Positions 38,360 to 47,187 of a stretch of DNA of 64,000 bases are shown one piece after another; the stretch's first letter is position 1, and every line of letters begins with the position of its first letter. The notes beneath the pieces were generated by a model. It was not told the origin of the DNA. It saw only the letters and a program-made list of their open reading frames with translations, and did not search any database. The position numbers were made by a program, and so were the translations under genes. This DNA comes from Candidatus Aramenus sp. CH1 (GTDB lineage: Archaea; Thermoproteota; Thermoprotei_A; Sulfolobales; Sulfolobaceae), in NCBI GenBank assembly GCA_022678445.1, contig JALBWU010000007.1, forward strand, positions 201,501-265,500. The letters are read 5' to 3'.

Positions 38360-39496
38360 ATGAATGGCAAACATAGAAGAATTGCATTGCTATACTACAT
38401 CTATATCTCAGACTATTTGTCCAGCTTCATTAGCATGGTAAGGAATTTAATATTCCCCATTTATGCTTATGAGCTAGGATATTCCCCCTTAATAATCGCA
38501 TCTTTCTTAGGAATATTCTACTTATTAGTCGCGTTACTATCGTATCCTTCCTTATTCGTGGTTAAGAAGATAGGGGCTAGAAATTCAGTATTATTATGCA
38601 ACCTAACGGATGCGATATCCCTCCTCCTCTTATCGTTTAACTCCCTGACATTCTTTTATTTATCGTTTGGAATAATTTCTATAGCTCAGATCTTTGCATC
38701 TCAATTTACAACTCTAATTGCTCATAACTTTGAGGAGAGCGAACTAAAGGGAATATATTCGAAAAGATATGGCATAGCAGTAGTGGGTTACTTATCCTCT
38801 ATAGGTCTGTCAGCCATTACGAATTATTTTGGAATAGTCAAATACATATTCTTACCACTAGGGATAATCTATTTGCTAACGGTATTCTTCGTCTTACTAT
38901 TCAGACCAACTGCATCCGAGGTAAAGAACTTCAAGTTGATACCATCTAAAGAGTCCATTTTAGCAGTGATAGTAGTTCGTTTCATAGGCAGTTTGATAAC
39001 TGCCTTGACAATATCGCTACTTCAAGTCTTTTACCTAAAAATAGGTTTAAATGGTTTCGATGTTAGTATAGTCTACCTGCTGGAATATGTCGCAAATTTA
39101 ATATCGTATAGAGTAGTTGATAAGATCAAGGAGGAGTCTTTGATCAAATATTATATCCCGTTGTCTGTCATCTCAAGTATTTTAGTCTCTTTAATATCGT
39201 TAAGGATTTACGCAGTAAGTGTATCAATGCTAATTGCATCAGATTTCGTAGGCACAATGGTGGGCCTTGTAGAGTCTGTCCTATCTATCAAGTTATTGAA
39301 GAGACTTAACCAGGTTGAAGTTGGTAATGTATTAAAAGAGATGTTTGGAACATTTGGAGGAATGATCGGAGTTGTAATGGAAGGATATCTACTATCGCTT
39401 GGACTTTACGCGTTGCCCTTCGTAATAAGAGCTATCATGAGCTTAGTAATTCGAGTTTGGCTCTATGACTACTATAAGAAAATGAAAGTAATTTGA
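38360..39496 (+). CDS. MFS-type exporter
   Basis: A 378-residue protein with about 11-12 hydrophobic helices. It shows the typical major-facilitator loop after helix 2 (V-V-K-K-I-G-A-R-N) and a similar break in the middle (residues ~185-200). ATG 38360 is preferred because gggtga lies seven bases before it; a Met codon 66 bases upstream overlaps the radical SAM gene and lacks a site. It follows the radical SAM gene by 37 bases. Export of, or immunity to, the matured peptide is the natural role; the family also includes drug transporters. Confidence 0.82.
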   Translation: MNGKHRRIALLYYIYISDYLSSFISMVRNLIFPIYAYELGYSPLIIASFLGIFYLLVALLSYPSLFVVKKIGARNSVLLCNLTDAISLLLLSFNSLTFFYLSFGIISIAQIFASQFTTLIAHNFEESELKGIYSKRYGIAVVGYLSSIGLSAITNYFGIVKYIFLPLGIIYLLTVFFVLLFRPTASEVKNFKLIPSKESILAVIVVRFIGSLITALTISLLQVFYLKIGLNGFDVSIVYLLEYVANLISYRVVDKIKEESLIKYYIPLSVISSILVSLISLRIYAVSVSMLIASDFVGTMVGLVESVLSIKLLKRLNQVEVGNVLKEMFGTFGGMIGVVMEGYLLSLGLYALPFVIRAIMSLVIRVWLYDYYKKMKVI

Positions 39497-39871
39497 CAAG
39501 ATAAAAAAGCCTCACATTTTAAGAGTGGATAAGATTTTTATATTCTATATTATTCAACTGAAGTAAACTGATTTCTCTGCACTAAGAGAAGTTCCCTTCA
39601 TCAATTCGGGCTTACATTAGAGGGCTGAGAGACCCAGAGAAACCCCTCTCATAAATCCTATAATGATGAGCCAACTTAGCCATCAAAAATCAACAAGAAA
39701 GTGATCACTATAACATCAAGCCTAAGCCCATTATCCAATTTGTGAAGAACAAGGTGAGGCAGTAAAGTCCTCCAACTTGACAAGTAAGAGGTCTAGTGTA
39801 ATCTAGTCCAAGGAATGAAACCTTAGCTTAGCATTTTAGGGTAGATATAATTTGGGTGAAGAAACAAAACG
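39497..39871. other. Non-coding inner flank of the element
   Basis: About 375 bp between the exporter gene and the right inverted repeat without an intact gene. A short plus-strand tail I-K-P-K-P-I-I-Q-F-V-K-N-K-V-R-Q ending at TAA 39763-39765 looks like the end of a lost coding sequence, possibly a transposase. T-rich runs just after 39496 (tataagatttttatattc-like) may end transcription. Confidence 0.4.
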
Positions 39872-39971
39872 TATTCTCATCTCATAAAATAATACTCGTC
39901 CTCACCTAAAAATTCTTTTGTAATAAAGAAAATTCAATTTGTAACAAAATAATCAGATTATTGTCCACACA
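39872..39971. repeat. Right terminal inverted repeat, about 100 bp
   Basis: Inverted partner of 36800-36899; see the left repeat for shared blocks. Its outer end ttgtccacaca is followed directly by the 9-mer TAAAATTCC. Confidence 0.75.
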
Positions 39972-39980
39972 TAAAATTCC
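39972..39980. repeat. 9-bp direct repeat, right copy (putative target-site duplication)
   Basis: TAAAATTCC, identical to 36790-36798, adjoining the right inverted repeat. Confidence 0.6.
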
Positions 39981-40103
39981 ACTTTGAACCGACGGCCCCC
40001 TCTATTGCAACTGGAAACTATTCTGGCTATTTTAAACACCAACAACAAAACTCGTTATACAAACTCAATTTCTAATGCTAAATTCAGACTAGAAAGCCTA
40101 ACT

Positions 40104-40124
40104 CTCCAGTGGAAACACAGGGGT
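40104..40124 (+). promoter_or_regulatory. Origin-recognition box (ORB) A
   Basis: The 21-mer here has the ORB core ccagtggaaacacaggggt. The next box repeats it with one base changed (cacag to cagag). Confidence 0.8.
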
Positions 40125-40144
40125 GTCTCAGCTTTCCTTACGTT

Positions 40145-40165
40145 CTCCAGTGGAAACAGAGGGGT
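40145..40165 (+). promoter_or_regulatory. Origin-recognition box (ORB) B
   Basis: Core ccagtggaaacagaggggt, starting 41 bases after box A and in the same orientation, i.e. about four helical turns apart. Box B lies 61 bases before the cdc6-1 start codon. Confidence 0.8.
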
Positions 40166-40226
40166 CATTTACTGGGGAGTTAAATGGTATCCCTTTTAAG
40201 CGTTGCCGAGTTAATCAAGATATCAA

Positions 40227-41417
40227 ATGAGTAGTATCATAGACGACGTTTTAAACAATGTGAGGTCTTCTCCGATTTTCAAGAACAGGGAGCTTCTCCT
40301 GCCAGACTACGTCCCAAGTGAACTGCCGCATAGAGAGGAGCAGATAAGGCGATTAGCTAGTATCCTGGCCCAGCTCTACCGGGGAGAAAGGCCCAGCAAC
40401 GTATTCATTTACGGCCTCACGGGTACTGGCAAGACGGCCGTAACAAAGTTCGTGCTGAAAGCCCTTATGGAGAGGCTCAAGAACTTCCTCTACATTTACG
40501 TGAACACAAGGCAGAGCGACACGCCCTACAGGATCCTGGCCGACATAATAGAGGGGCTGGGCGAAAAGGTTCCATTTACTGGGATCTCTACGGCGGAGCT
40601 CTACCGAAGGATGGTGAAGGCCTTTTCCTCAACCAATACGATCCTCGTCATTGTCTTAGACGAGATAGACGCCATGGTGAAGAAGCACGGGGATGACGTC
40701 CTTTACAAGTTGACGAGGATAAACTCTGAGATCGGAAAGAGTAAGGTCTCCATCATAGGGATAACCAACGACGTGAAGTTCATTGACAACCTTGACCCAA
40801 GGGTGAGGAGCAGTTTGAGCGAGGAGGAGATAGTCTTCCCGCCCTACAACGCAGAGGAGTTGGAGGACATTCTCATGAGGAGGGCAAAGGCGGCCTTTAG
40901 GGAGGGGGTCATCTCAGAATCTATAATAAAGCTTTGTGCAGCCCTAGCTGCGAGGGATCACGGAGACGCTAGGAGGGCTTTGGACCTCCTCAGGGTCGCG
41001 GGCGAAATAGCTGAGAGAGAAAGAGCTAAAGTCGTGACAGAGGAACACGTGGAAAAGGCAAGGGTCGAGATAGAGAGGGACAGGGTGTACGAGGTGATCT
41101 CCAGTCTGCCCTTTCACTCAAAGCTAGTGTTGTTTGCTATCCTTCAGGGGCTCAAGGAAAAGGACGCAATGACCACAGGAGAGGTCTACGACAGGTACAA
41201 AGAGCTTGCACAACAGCTAGGGATGGAGGTGGTCACACAGCGGAGGGTAAGCGACATAATTAACGAGCTTGACATGGTCGGCATAGTTACTGCTAAGGTA
41301 GTTAACAGGGGTAGGTATGGAAAGACAAAAGAGATAACCCTCGCAGTAGATAGGGAGATAGCGATCAAGGCGTTGGTGGAGAATGATGAGAGAGTTGCTG
41401 GTCTCTGGGGTAGATGA
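40227..41417 (+). CDS. cdc6-1: Orc1/Cdc6 initiator, Cdc6-1 type
   Basis: A 396-residue AAA+ initiator: N-terminal [17 protein letters not shown], Walker [13 protein letters not shown], Walker [11 protein letters not shown], sensor 2 in [10 protein letters not shown], and a winged helix from about 290. It binds ORB elements and recruits MCM. The adjoining boxes and linkage to radA (6 kb on) identify it as Cdc6-1. It overlaps the DUF99 gene by 35 bases. Confidence 0.96.
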   Translation: MSSIIDDVLNNVRSSPIFKNRELLLPDYVPSELPHREEQIRRLASILAQLYRGERPSNVFIYGLTGTGKTAVTKFVLKALMERLKNFLYIYVNTRQSDTPYRILADIIEGLGEKVPFTGISTAELYRRMVKAFSSTNTILVIVLDEIDAMVKKHGDDVLYKLTRINSEIGKSKVSIIGITNDVKFIDNLDPRVRSSLSEEEIVFPPYNAEELEDILMRRAKAAFREGVISESIIKLCAALAARDHGDARRALDLLRVAGEIAERERAKVVTEEHVEKARVEIERDRVYEVISSLPFHSKLVLFAILQGLKEKDAMTTGEVYDRYKELAQQLGMEVVTQRRVSDIINELDMVGIVTAKVVNRGRYGKTKEITLAVDREIAIKALVENDERVAGLWGR

Positions 41418-41910
41418 CGGGTACTTTCCAACAAGTTATAAGGGGAAAAGGGGAAAGGCCCCCCTGGTCTCTTCCACCTATAGGGGCATGAAACTAGTTG
41501 ACGTGGACGTAGAGTTCATCACAGTGGACGGAGACGACGGGACGGAGGCCTACGAAAGGCTCAGAAGAGGAGACGTGACCATACTCTTTAGCGTAATTGT
41601 GGGCGGGTTCAATTACGTGATACCCAAAGGAAACTACATAGTGTTCTATGCAAGGAAGCCCAACGTACGCGATATAGATAATGCCTTGAGGAGGTACTTC
41701 CCAGACAGGAGGGAGAGGATAATGTCTTTTCTGAGCTCCCTCATTCAGATACCCACAAGGAAGGGAAACGTTTACGTGAAGACGGACTTGGACCTATCTT
41801 TAGCAAAAGAGATAATCGAGTACTACCAAGTGTTCACCAAGTACCCAGAGCCAATAAGGACTTCGCACGTAATAGGGAGGGGAATAGGTCAGCACATTAG
41901 TTTCTCCTGA
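41383..41910 (+). CDS. DUF99 family protein (endonuclease V-like fold)
   Basis: A 175-residue DUF99 protein, recognised by V-S-G-V-D-D-G-Y-F near the start and a long beta-rich core. The family shares the RNase H/endonuclease V fold and is suspected to act on nucleic acid. Met codons at 41383 and 41386 are both possible. Overlap with cdc6-1 suggests co-transcription. It overlaps the convergent thioesterase gene by 22 bases. Confidence 0.82.
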   Translation: MMRELLVSGVDDGYFPTSYKGKRGKAPLVSSTYRGMKLVDVDVEFITVDGDDGTEAYERLRRGDVTILFSVIVGGFNYVIPKGNYIVFYARKPNVRDIDNALRRYFPDRRERIMSFLSSLIQIPTRKGNVYVKTDLDLSLAKEIIEYYQVFTKYPEPIRTSHVIGRGIGQHISFS

Positions 41911-42809
41911 AGTTTCTTGGACATCTTTATTCTCTCTTCTCTTTCCTTGAAAGAGACTTCGAACAAGAGCTTCTCCTTTTCGTTAGAGGGAGTAAGCTTA
42001 GGTATCGGCCTGGGCTTGGCGTTGTCGTCAATTGCGACGAAGGAGAAGGTGGTTGTGGTGACTAACCTCTTCTCGCCAGTATAGTGGTTGATGGCGTAAA
42101 CCTTTCCGCCCACGTCTAGCGACGTGTTGCCGGTGTACTGGACGAACCCTTGGATTTCCAAGAGGTCCCCTATTTTAACTGGAGATATGAAATCGGCAGA
42201 TCCCGCAGAGGCAGTGAACGTATTTCCTTTAGTGTAAAGCTTAGCCACTATTGCCAAAGCCTCGTCTAACATGGTGTACATCTTTCCTGCGTACAATATT
42301 CCATTGCCGAAGCCGTGCTCTGGGTATATAGTCCTTATGTAACTCCTGTAAAACGTGGCAAACTTAGACGGTTCCTCAGGGTCCATTGCCTTTTTCCTCT
42401 CCATCCTCTTCAGCTTCCTCTCCTCTGCCTCAGAGTCCGGCGGAATGATGATGTTCAGCTTCCTTGGCCTGTTGTTCTCGTCAACTGCAACGTAAGTCAT
42501 GAGGGAGGCTGCTGCTAGTTCCTCCTTGTCCCTCCTTTTAATACAGCCCTTTACCTCTATTTCCACTGAGCTCTTCCAGCTAGCGTTTGCCTTGGCTTCC
42601 ACCCTAAGTACGTCGCCTAACCTCGCCGGCTTAAAAAGGTAGATGTAGTCCACTGAAGCTAATAAGTAGTTCCCTTGGCTTATGCTGGACATGAGTATAC
42701 CTGCCGTGTCTATCATCCAGCTCATGTAAATTCCGCCGTGGAGAGAACCAAAGTGGTTAGTATGCCAAGGGAAAACGTTGTAATACGTTTCGGTCTTTAT
42801 TTGGGTCAT
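41889..42809 (-). CDS. Tandem hotdog acyl-CoA thioesterase
   Basis: A 306-residue protein with two hotdog domains (residues ~5-125 and ~150-275). Each has a helix start N-H-F-G-S-L-H-G-G or [10 protein letters not shown] and a strand pattern ending Y-V-A-V-D or F-V-A-I-D, as in YciA/BFIT-type acyl-CoA hydrolases. Substrate chain length unknown. It follows the NMNAT gene after five bases on the same strand. Confidence 0.85.
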   Translation of the reverse strand: MTQIKTETYYNVFPWHTNHFGSLHGGIYMSWMIDTAGILMSSISQGNYLLASVDYIYLFKPARLGDVLRVEAKANASWKSSVEIEVKGCIKRRDKEELAAASLMTYVAVDENNRPRKLNIIIPPDSEAEERKLKRMERKKAMDPEEPSKFATFYRSYIRTIYPEHGFGNGILYAGKMYTMLDEALAIVAKLYTKGNTFTASAGSADFISPVKIGDLLEIQGFVQYTGNTSLDVGGKVYAINHYTGEKRLVTTTTFSFVAIDDNAKPRPIPKLTPSNEKEKLLFEVSFKEREERIKMSKKLQEKLMC

Positions 42810-42814
42810 CCCTG

Positions 42815-43339
42815 CTACCTCCTTTTGTCAGTCCCTACTATTTCTCTTAATCTATCATCTCCTTTTATACTTTTTATATAATTGTAAACGCTCTTAGGTA
42901 CAAGCTTTTCCCAGTCTTCCCCGTTTATCATCATCTTTCTGATAACTGTGGAGTTGTACTTCTCCCTGTAGAACATTGGTGGCTCTACAACCTCTACGTT
43001 GGCCTCTTTGAACAACCTAATTACTAGTGGGTTCCTGGCCACCACTACGTCGAACGACGGGACGTAAGTCTTAACGTGGTACGCCCACACGCTGTTCATC
43101 ATTATGTCGGGCACGGGGATCAAGAAGTACCGGGACGGCTCTATTCCTTCTTCGTCTAGGGCATACCTAATCATTTCTATCCTTTCTCCAGCCGTGAAAG
43201 GATTTGAAAGAGTGTGGCTCTCCTGCGAACTCCCTATTAGTACTATAACCTGGTCAGCCCTCTGCAACGTCCACTTGACGACTTCTAAGTGGCCTAAATG
43301 GAACGGCTGGAATCTTCCTGGGTATAAAGCTCTACGCAA
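42815..43339 (-). CDS. Nicotinamide-nucleotide adenylyltransferase
   Basis: A 174-residue archaeal NMNAT making NAD+ from NMN and ATP. The nucleotide-binding motif [12 protein letters not shown] lies right at the N-terminus and I-x-x-x-S-x-T-I-R style sequence (Y-N-S-T-V-I-R-K) near the end; [16 protein letters not shown] is conserved. The start must be TTG 43339, because the motif begins six residues later. It overlaps the upstream SAM hydrolase gene by 46 bases. Confidence 0.93.
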   Translation of the reverse strand: MRRALYPGRFQPFHLGHLEVVKWTLQRADQVIVLIGSSQESHTLSNPFTAGERIEMIRYALDEEGIEPSRYFLIPVPDIMMNSVWAYHVKTYVPSFDVVVARNPLVIRLFKEANVEVVEPPMFYREKYNSTVIRKMMINGEDWEKLVPKSVYNYIKSIKGDDRLREIVGTDKRR

Positions 43340-44097
43340 ACCTCGTCACCTGTTTCGGCCCCAGTGAATTGTGAAGCCGAGCCTTTATTAATTCCTATTT
43401 CAAGAAACCCGTAGCTGTTGGTGTAGACTAAGAGCTCCCCTGGTCTCCCTTCCCCAAAAGTGTTCACCCTCTTGGCGCTAAACTTCCTGTCCCTTACACT
43501 AACACTTTTTACCCCTCTCACTTCTTTCCTTATAGACGTGGCTACGTTGCCGAAGTGGTCAACGTAAACAACCGTACCACACACAAAGTTTCCTCTATCC
43601 TCCTGCTTAAACTCGAGCCTTACCAAACTATTGGGGTCGACCTCTTCGCCGAAAGTCGACATGTCAACACCTAGGGAGAGAAAGGCTGAGGCTACAGAGA
43701 ATATGTCCCTTCCGTGGAAAGTGTGGGACACCTGCTTGGATAAGTAAAGCCTCTTGTTGGATATGGCGACCACTTTCTTAACTCCGTCATCGTAGATCGC
43801 CGGGTATAGCACGCCGTTGTCTGGGCCTACGAACAAGTAGTTATTAGTCCTTACTATTAAGGGCTTCCTCGAAGTCCCCACGCCTGGGTCTATCACGACC
43901 AAGAAGATTGTGCCCTTCGGGAAGTACCTATACGACGTGAAAAGTAAATACGCCCCTGATATTACGTCAAAGTTCCTGGCGTTAGGCGTTATGTACGTTA
44001 TTGTGACCTCTGGGTTTATCCTCCTTATTACCGCCTCCATTACTCCGTTGTAGTTATCGGAAATGCCGAAGTCAGTGAGAATTGCTATTTGCCTCAA
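43294..44097 (-). CDS. SAM hydroxide adenosyltransferase (DUF62)
   Basis: A 267-residue member of the DUF62 family that hydrolyses S-adenosylmethionine to adenosine and methionine, related to bacterial fluorinase/chlorinase. Seen: I-A-I-L-T-D-F-G at the start, [25 protein letters not shown] and D-H-F-G-N-V. TTG 44097 puts the first strand at the N-terminus; an upstream Met would add an untypical extension in the CYTH gene. Confidence 0.88.
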   Translation of the reverse strand: MRQIAILTDFGISDNYNGVMEAVIRRINPEVTITYITPNARNFDVISGAYLLFTSYRYFPKGTIFLVVIDPGVGTSRKPLIVRTNNYLFVGPDNGVLYPAIYDDGVKKVVAISNKRLYLSKQVSHTFHGRDIFSVASAFLSLGVDMSTFGEEVDPNSLVRLEFKQEDRGNFVCGTVVYVDHFGNVATSIRKEVRGVKSVSVRDRKFSAKRVNTFGEGRPGELLVYTNSYGFLEIGINKGSASQFTGAETGDEVCVELYTQEDSSRSI

Positions 44098-44629
44098 GTT
44101 TCTCCACCAGTAATTCCAAGTATGACCTCCTCTCTTGTTCTGCGACAATGTCGTACTTTGTGGTGAACTCCTTGACGAAGTTTAGGAGCTCGTCCTCGTC
44201 TACGTCTATTCCCTCTATTTCCACGAAGTCTCCCAGTCCTTCAACCTTATCGAGACAAATCGTATATTTCCCAACAGAAAACGAATACCTGACCTTGGAA
44301 AGTGTGGCCACTGGCCTAAAGCCTAGCCTCTCAAGTATCTTAGTCATAGAGTCCCTATCGCTTATTTTCACCGTTATCTCCTCTCTGGACTTGCTCCTAG
44401 TAGAGATCTTTGGACCCTTGTACGTTAGCTCGACGTTTCCATTGATTTCCCTTATCCTCAAAGCCTCGTCAGTCCTCCTGAAGTCCCTATAGCTAGAGTT
44501 AAAGTAAACGTCAACTTGTCTTTCCTCTCCCTCAAATTTTATTCCATCTTTCAGAAAATTTTCCTTGAGACTGTCCACGGACGCGTTCTTAAGCTTTAAT
44601 TTTACCTCTCTCTCTATTACACTTGGCAT
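44072..44629 (-). CDS. CYTH domain protein (CyaB/thiamine triphosphatase type)
   Basis: A 185-residue CYTH protein: E-R-E-V-K-L-K-L (the E-x-E-x-K box appears as E-x-E-V-K), R-x-R-E-I-N-G, L-T-Y-K-G-P, K-V-R-Y and E-I-E-G-I-D-V-D-E. CYTH enzymes act on triphosphates with a metal ion; archaeal members are called adenylate cyclase IV or inorganic triphosphatase, activity unproven here. ATG 44629 is chosen; it stands one base from the divergent methyltransferase ATG 44631. Confidence 0.85.
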   Translation of the reverse strand: MPSVIEREVKLKLKNASVDSLKENFLKDGIKFEGEERQVDVYFNSSYRDFRRTDEALRIREINGNVELTYKGPKISTRSKSREEITVKISDRDSMTKILERLGFRPVATLSKVRYSFSVGKYTICLDKVEGLGDFVEIEGIDVDEDELLNFVKEFTTKYDIVAEQERRSYLELLVEKLEANSNSH

Positions 44630-44630
44630 T

Positions 44631-45638
44631 ATGGGTACCATTGAAGATTACATTTCTAGGTATAAAGACTTATTTAGGTACTCGGTCACTGCTCGGGCTA
44701 GGTCTCTCGCTAAAAAGTACGGGTTTCTAGACTACATGGTAGAAAGGTATATTGACATGTTCAGGGAAGAAGCAAATGAGTTCTTGGAATCTTGTAGCTT
44801 TCCGCTTAGGAAGTCGATACGGTGCAACACGCTTAAAGTTGAATGTGAAGAGCTAATTGAGAGGCTTGAGGGCAAGGGTTTTGCTCTAGAGAAGGTGGAG
44901 TGGCTCAAGTTTGGCTACGTAGTAAAGGCGCAACCCCCTAAGCCATCATTGGGATCCACGCTGGAGTACATGCTTGGGTACTATCACATTCAAGGGTTAG
45001 CGTCGATGGTTCCAGCTGAGGTATTGAACCCCAAGGAAGGGGACGTTGTGCTTGACATGGCCTCTTCCCCTGGAGGGAAGACAACTCAGATGTCTCAGCT
45101 AATGGGGAACAAGGGATTAATAGTAGCGGTAGAAAGGAAAAAGGCCAGAGTAAGGCCTCTCGTCTCCAACATAAATAGGCTAGGCGCCCTAAACGTTGTG
45201 GTGCTTAACATGGACTCTAGAGAGCTAGTTAATTACGACCTTAGGTTCAGCAAGGTTCTCTTGGACGCGCCGTGTACTGGCGAGGGAATAATACCCAGAG
45301 ACCCTACTAGGAAAACTAAGACCCAGCCTGAGGAGCTGTACAAGTTTAGTGTGGCGCAGTTGGAATTGCTGGACACGGCGTATCGCCTATTGGAGGAGAA
45401 GGGGGAACTAGTATATTCCACGTGTAGCATTGCCCCCGAAGAGGACGAGTTTGTAGTTAATTACGCAGTAGAAGAACTGGGAATGGAAGTAATTCCAATA
45501 GAGGGATATCCAGCGTCCGAGGGAATTACCAGCTTCAACGGAGTTGATTTCTCGAGAAAGGTGGAGAACTGTATTAGGTTCTATCCCCACCAACACAAGA
45601 CCGAGGGGTTCTTCGTTTGCCGTCTGAGGAAAAGGTAG
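44631..45638 (+). CDS. NOL1/NOP2/Sun-family RNA m5C methyltransferase
   Basis: A 335-residue SAM-dependent methyltransferase: R-C-N-T-L-K-V near residue 64, V-L-D-M-A-S-S-P-G-G-K-T-T-Q (SAM site), D-A-P-C-T-G-E-G (first Cys) and Y-S-T-C-S-I-A-P-E-E (catalytic Cys). It makes 5-methylcytosine in tRNA or rRNA; the target is not evident. The start ATG 44631 fits a TATA-like run at 44597-44607; an earlier Met would overlap the CYTH gene. It overlaps the next gene by 22 bases. Confidence 0.9.
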   Translation: MGTIEDYISRYKDLFRYSVTARARSLAKKYGFLDYMVERYIDMFREEANEFLESCSFPLRKSIRCNTLKVECEELIERLEGKGFALEKVEWLKFGYVVKAQPPKPSLGSTLEYMLGYYHIQGLASMVPAEVLNPKEGDVVLDMASSPGGKTTQMSQLMGNKGLIVAVERKKARVRPLVSNINRLGALNVVVLNMDSRELVNYDLRFSKVLLDAPCTGEGIIPRDPTRKTKTQPEELYKFSVAQLELLDTAYRLLEEKGELVYSTCSIAPEEDEFVVNYAVEELGMEVIPIEGYPASEGITSFNGVDFSRKVENCIRFYPHQHKTEGFFVCRLRKR

Positions 45639-46132
45639 TTAGATTCAAGGTCATAGGAAGGCATGAAGTTAAGGTCTACTTAGACGATATAGCCTCCAAG
45701 TATAACTGTAGTTTTCCATGCGGAATGTTTGACGATTACGCCGTGGTGGAGGCTGAGGGAGGGAACTTCTCTCAAATATTTATCACGTCTAAGTCAACGC
45801 TCCTCCCAGTACTACTAGAGAAGGGATTGAATGTAGAATTTGTTGGAGTGTCAATCATGAAGGTCAAGGGAGGTAGGGTATATCCCCAGCTTAACATGGG
45901 CGATATCATGGTTAAGTACTGTAAGAACAAGGTGCTTCTGCCAGACCCCTTGGTTCAGAAATTGCTTTATGGAAGGGAAATAACTGTAAGGGAAAGGTTT
46001 CATTTCACAGATGGCCTCCTCGTTTCCACTAGAGGGGAATTTTTGGGCTTTGTTAAGCTGGATAGAACCAAGAACGGAACTAGGATAATACCGGAAAAAG
46101 AGATAGGATGGTATTTAAGGAGCGGTGGATAA
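45617..46132 (+). CDS. PUA-like RNA-binding protein
   Basis: A 171-residue protein with no catalytic motif. The C-terminal part (I-T-V-R-E-R-F-H-F-T-D-G-L-L-V-S-T-R-G-E-F-L-G-F) has the alternating strands and G-x-x-L/I-G-F ending of PUA domains, and the N-terminal part resembles UPF0113/Nip7-type modules. It overlaps the methyltransferase gene, so it may supply RNA recognition for it. Start TTG 45617 behind a gaggggt site. Confidence 0.7.
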   Translation: MPSEEKVVRFKVIGRHEVKVYLDDIASKYNCSFPCGMFDDYAVVEAEGGNFSQIFITSKSTLLPVLLEKGLNVEFVGVSIMKVKGGRVYPQLNMGDIMVKYCKNKVLLPDPLVQKLLYGREITVRERFHFTDGLLVSTRGEFLGFVKLDRTKNGTRIIPEKEIGWYLRSGG

Positions 46133-46168
46133 AATATAAAAATAGGAAAGCCAAAGGATTAAGTTTAG

Positions 46169-47155
46169 ATGGTGGAAAAAGTGGCAGATCAATTAGAAGA
46201 GAAGAAGAAGGTGAAAAGCATCAGTGACCTGCCTGGGGTAGGGCAAGCTATACTCAACAAGCTCATGGACTCCGGATACACTAACTTGGAGTCAATTGCT
46301 GTTGCTTCGCCGCAAGATCTGAGCACTGCCGTAGGTATACCGTTAACAACTGCCCAGAAGTTGATAAAGGAAGCTAGAGAAGCACTAGATATAAGGTTTA
46401 AGACTGCCCTAGAAGTAAAGAAGGAGAGGGCAAGCGTAAAGAAAATAACTACGAGTAGTCAAGCGCTCGACGGTTTACTTGGTGGAGGAATAGAGACAAG
46501 GACAATGACAGAGTTCTTTGGCGAGTTTGGCTCCGGTAAGACCCAAATATGTCACCAAATCTCGGTAAACGTTCAGTTACCGCTAGAGAAAGGAGGGCTG
46601 GCGGGTAAGGCAGTTTATATAGACACTGAGGGAACTTTCAGGTGGGAAAGGATAGAGGCTATGGCGAAGGCGCAAGGGCTAGATCCTGATACTGTCATGA
46701 ATAACATCTACTATATGAGGGCAATAAACACTGACCACCAGATGGCCATAGTGGACGACCTCCAGGAGCTCATAAGCAAGGATCCCGCCATCAAGCTTGT
46801 AATAGTCGACTCCGTCACTTCCCATTTTAGGGCGGAGTATGCAGGAAGGGAAAACTTGGCTGTAAGGCAACAGAAGCTAAATAAGCACTTACACCAATTA
46901 ACTAGGCTTGCGGAAGTTTACGACCTTGCAGTAGTTGTCACTAACCAAGTTATGGCTAAGCCAGACATGTTTTACGGAGATCCTACCGTTGCAGTCGGAG
47001 GCCATACCTTATATCATACTCCTGGTATAAGGATTCAAGTTAAGAAGAGCAGGGGGAACAGGAGGATTGCAAGAGTGGTAGACGCACCTCACCTGCCTGA
47101 AGGAGAAGTGGTATTCGCGATAACTGAGGAGGGCATTAGGGATGCCGAGGACTAA
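46169..47155 (+). CDS. radA: RadA recombinase
   Basis: A 328-residue archaeal Rad51 orthologue: N-terminal helix-hairpin-helix ([13 protein letters not shown]), polymerisation F-x-x-A-like motif (F-K-T-A), Walker [11 protein letters not shown], Walker B K-L-V-I-V-D-S, and loop L2 region around M-F-Y-G-D-P-T. It carries out strand exchange in homologous recombination. ATG 46169 fits the family length. Linkage to cdc6-1 is conserved in Sulfolobales as I recall. Confidence 0.97.
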   Translation: MVEKVADQLEEKKKVKSISDLPGVGQAILNKLMDSGYTNLESIAVASPQDLSTAVGIPLTTAQKLIKEAREALDIRFKTALEVKKERASVKKITTSSQALDGLLGGGIETRTMTEFFGEFGSGKTQICHQISVNVQLPLEKGGLAGKAVYIDTEGTFRWERIEAMAKAQGLDPDTVMNNIYYMRAINTDHQMAIVDDLQELISKDPAIKLVIVDSVTSHFRAEYAGRENLAVRQQKLNKHLHQLTRLAEVYDLAVVVTNQVMAKPDMFYGDPTVAVGGHTLYHTPGIRIQVKKSRGNRRIARVVDAPHLPEGEVVFAITEEGIRDAED

Positions 47156-47187
47156 AGCTATTTTAGTTTCTTGCTAGAATATCCCCT

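Larger units (their letters stand above)
36799..39971 (+). mobile_element. Transposon-like unit carrying a candidate RiPP operon
   Basis: A 3.17-kb AT-rich unit bounded by imperfect inverted repeats of about 100 bp whose outermost bases are tgtgtggacaa on the left and its complement ttgtccacaca on the right. Directly outside both ends lies the same 9-mer TAAAATTCC, at 36790-36798 and 39972-39980, in direct orientation as a target-site duplication would be. One extra g separates repeat and duplication on the left. Inside are three plus-strand genes (31-aa peptide, radical SAM/SPASM enzyme, MFS exporter) and no transposase. It would be non-autonomous or immobile now. Removing it would leave a 298-bp gap between tRNA-Ala and cdc6-1. 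Confidence 0.65.
39981..40226. other. Probable replication origin (oriC1 type)
   Basis: The intergenic DNA directly upstream of cdc6-1 holds two strong origin-recognition boxes in the same orientation (40104-40124 and 40145-40165) and a weak partial one near 40008-40018 (aactggaaac). In Saccharolobus the origin oriC1 lies at the same place relative to cdc6-1 with boxes of this sequence type. The AT-rich unwinding segment would be on the left, where the inverted-repeat element now sits. Confidence 0.75.

Noticed and set aside
39590-39720. Possible box C/D guide RNA (tgatgag and ctga elements)
   Set aside because: The boxes occur in the wrong order and spacing, and no kink-turn pairing is evident.
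39991-40018. Third full ORB near 40010
   Set aside because: Only aactggaaac matches; the G-rich half of the box is missing, so it is mentioned only as a weak partial site.
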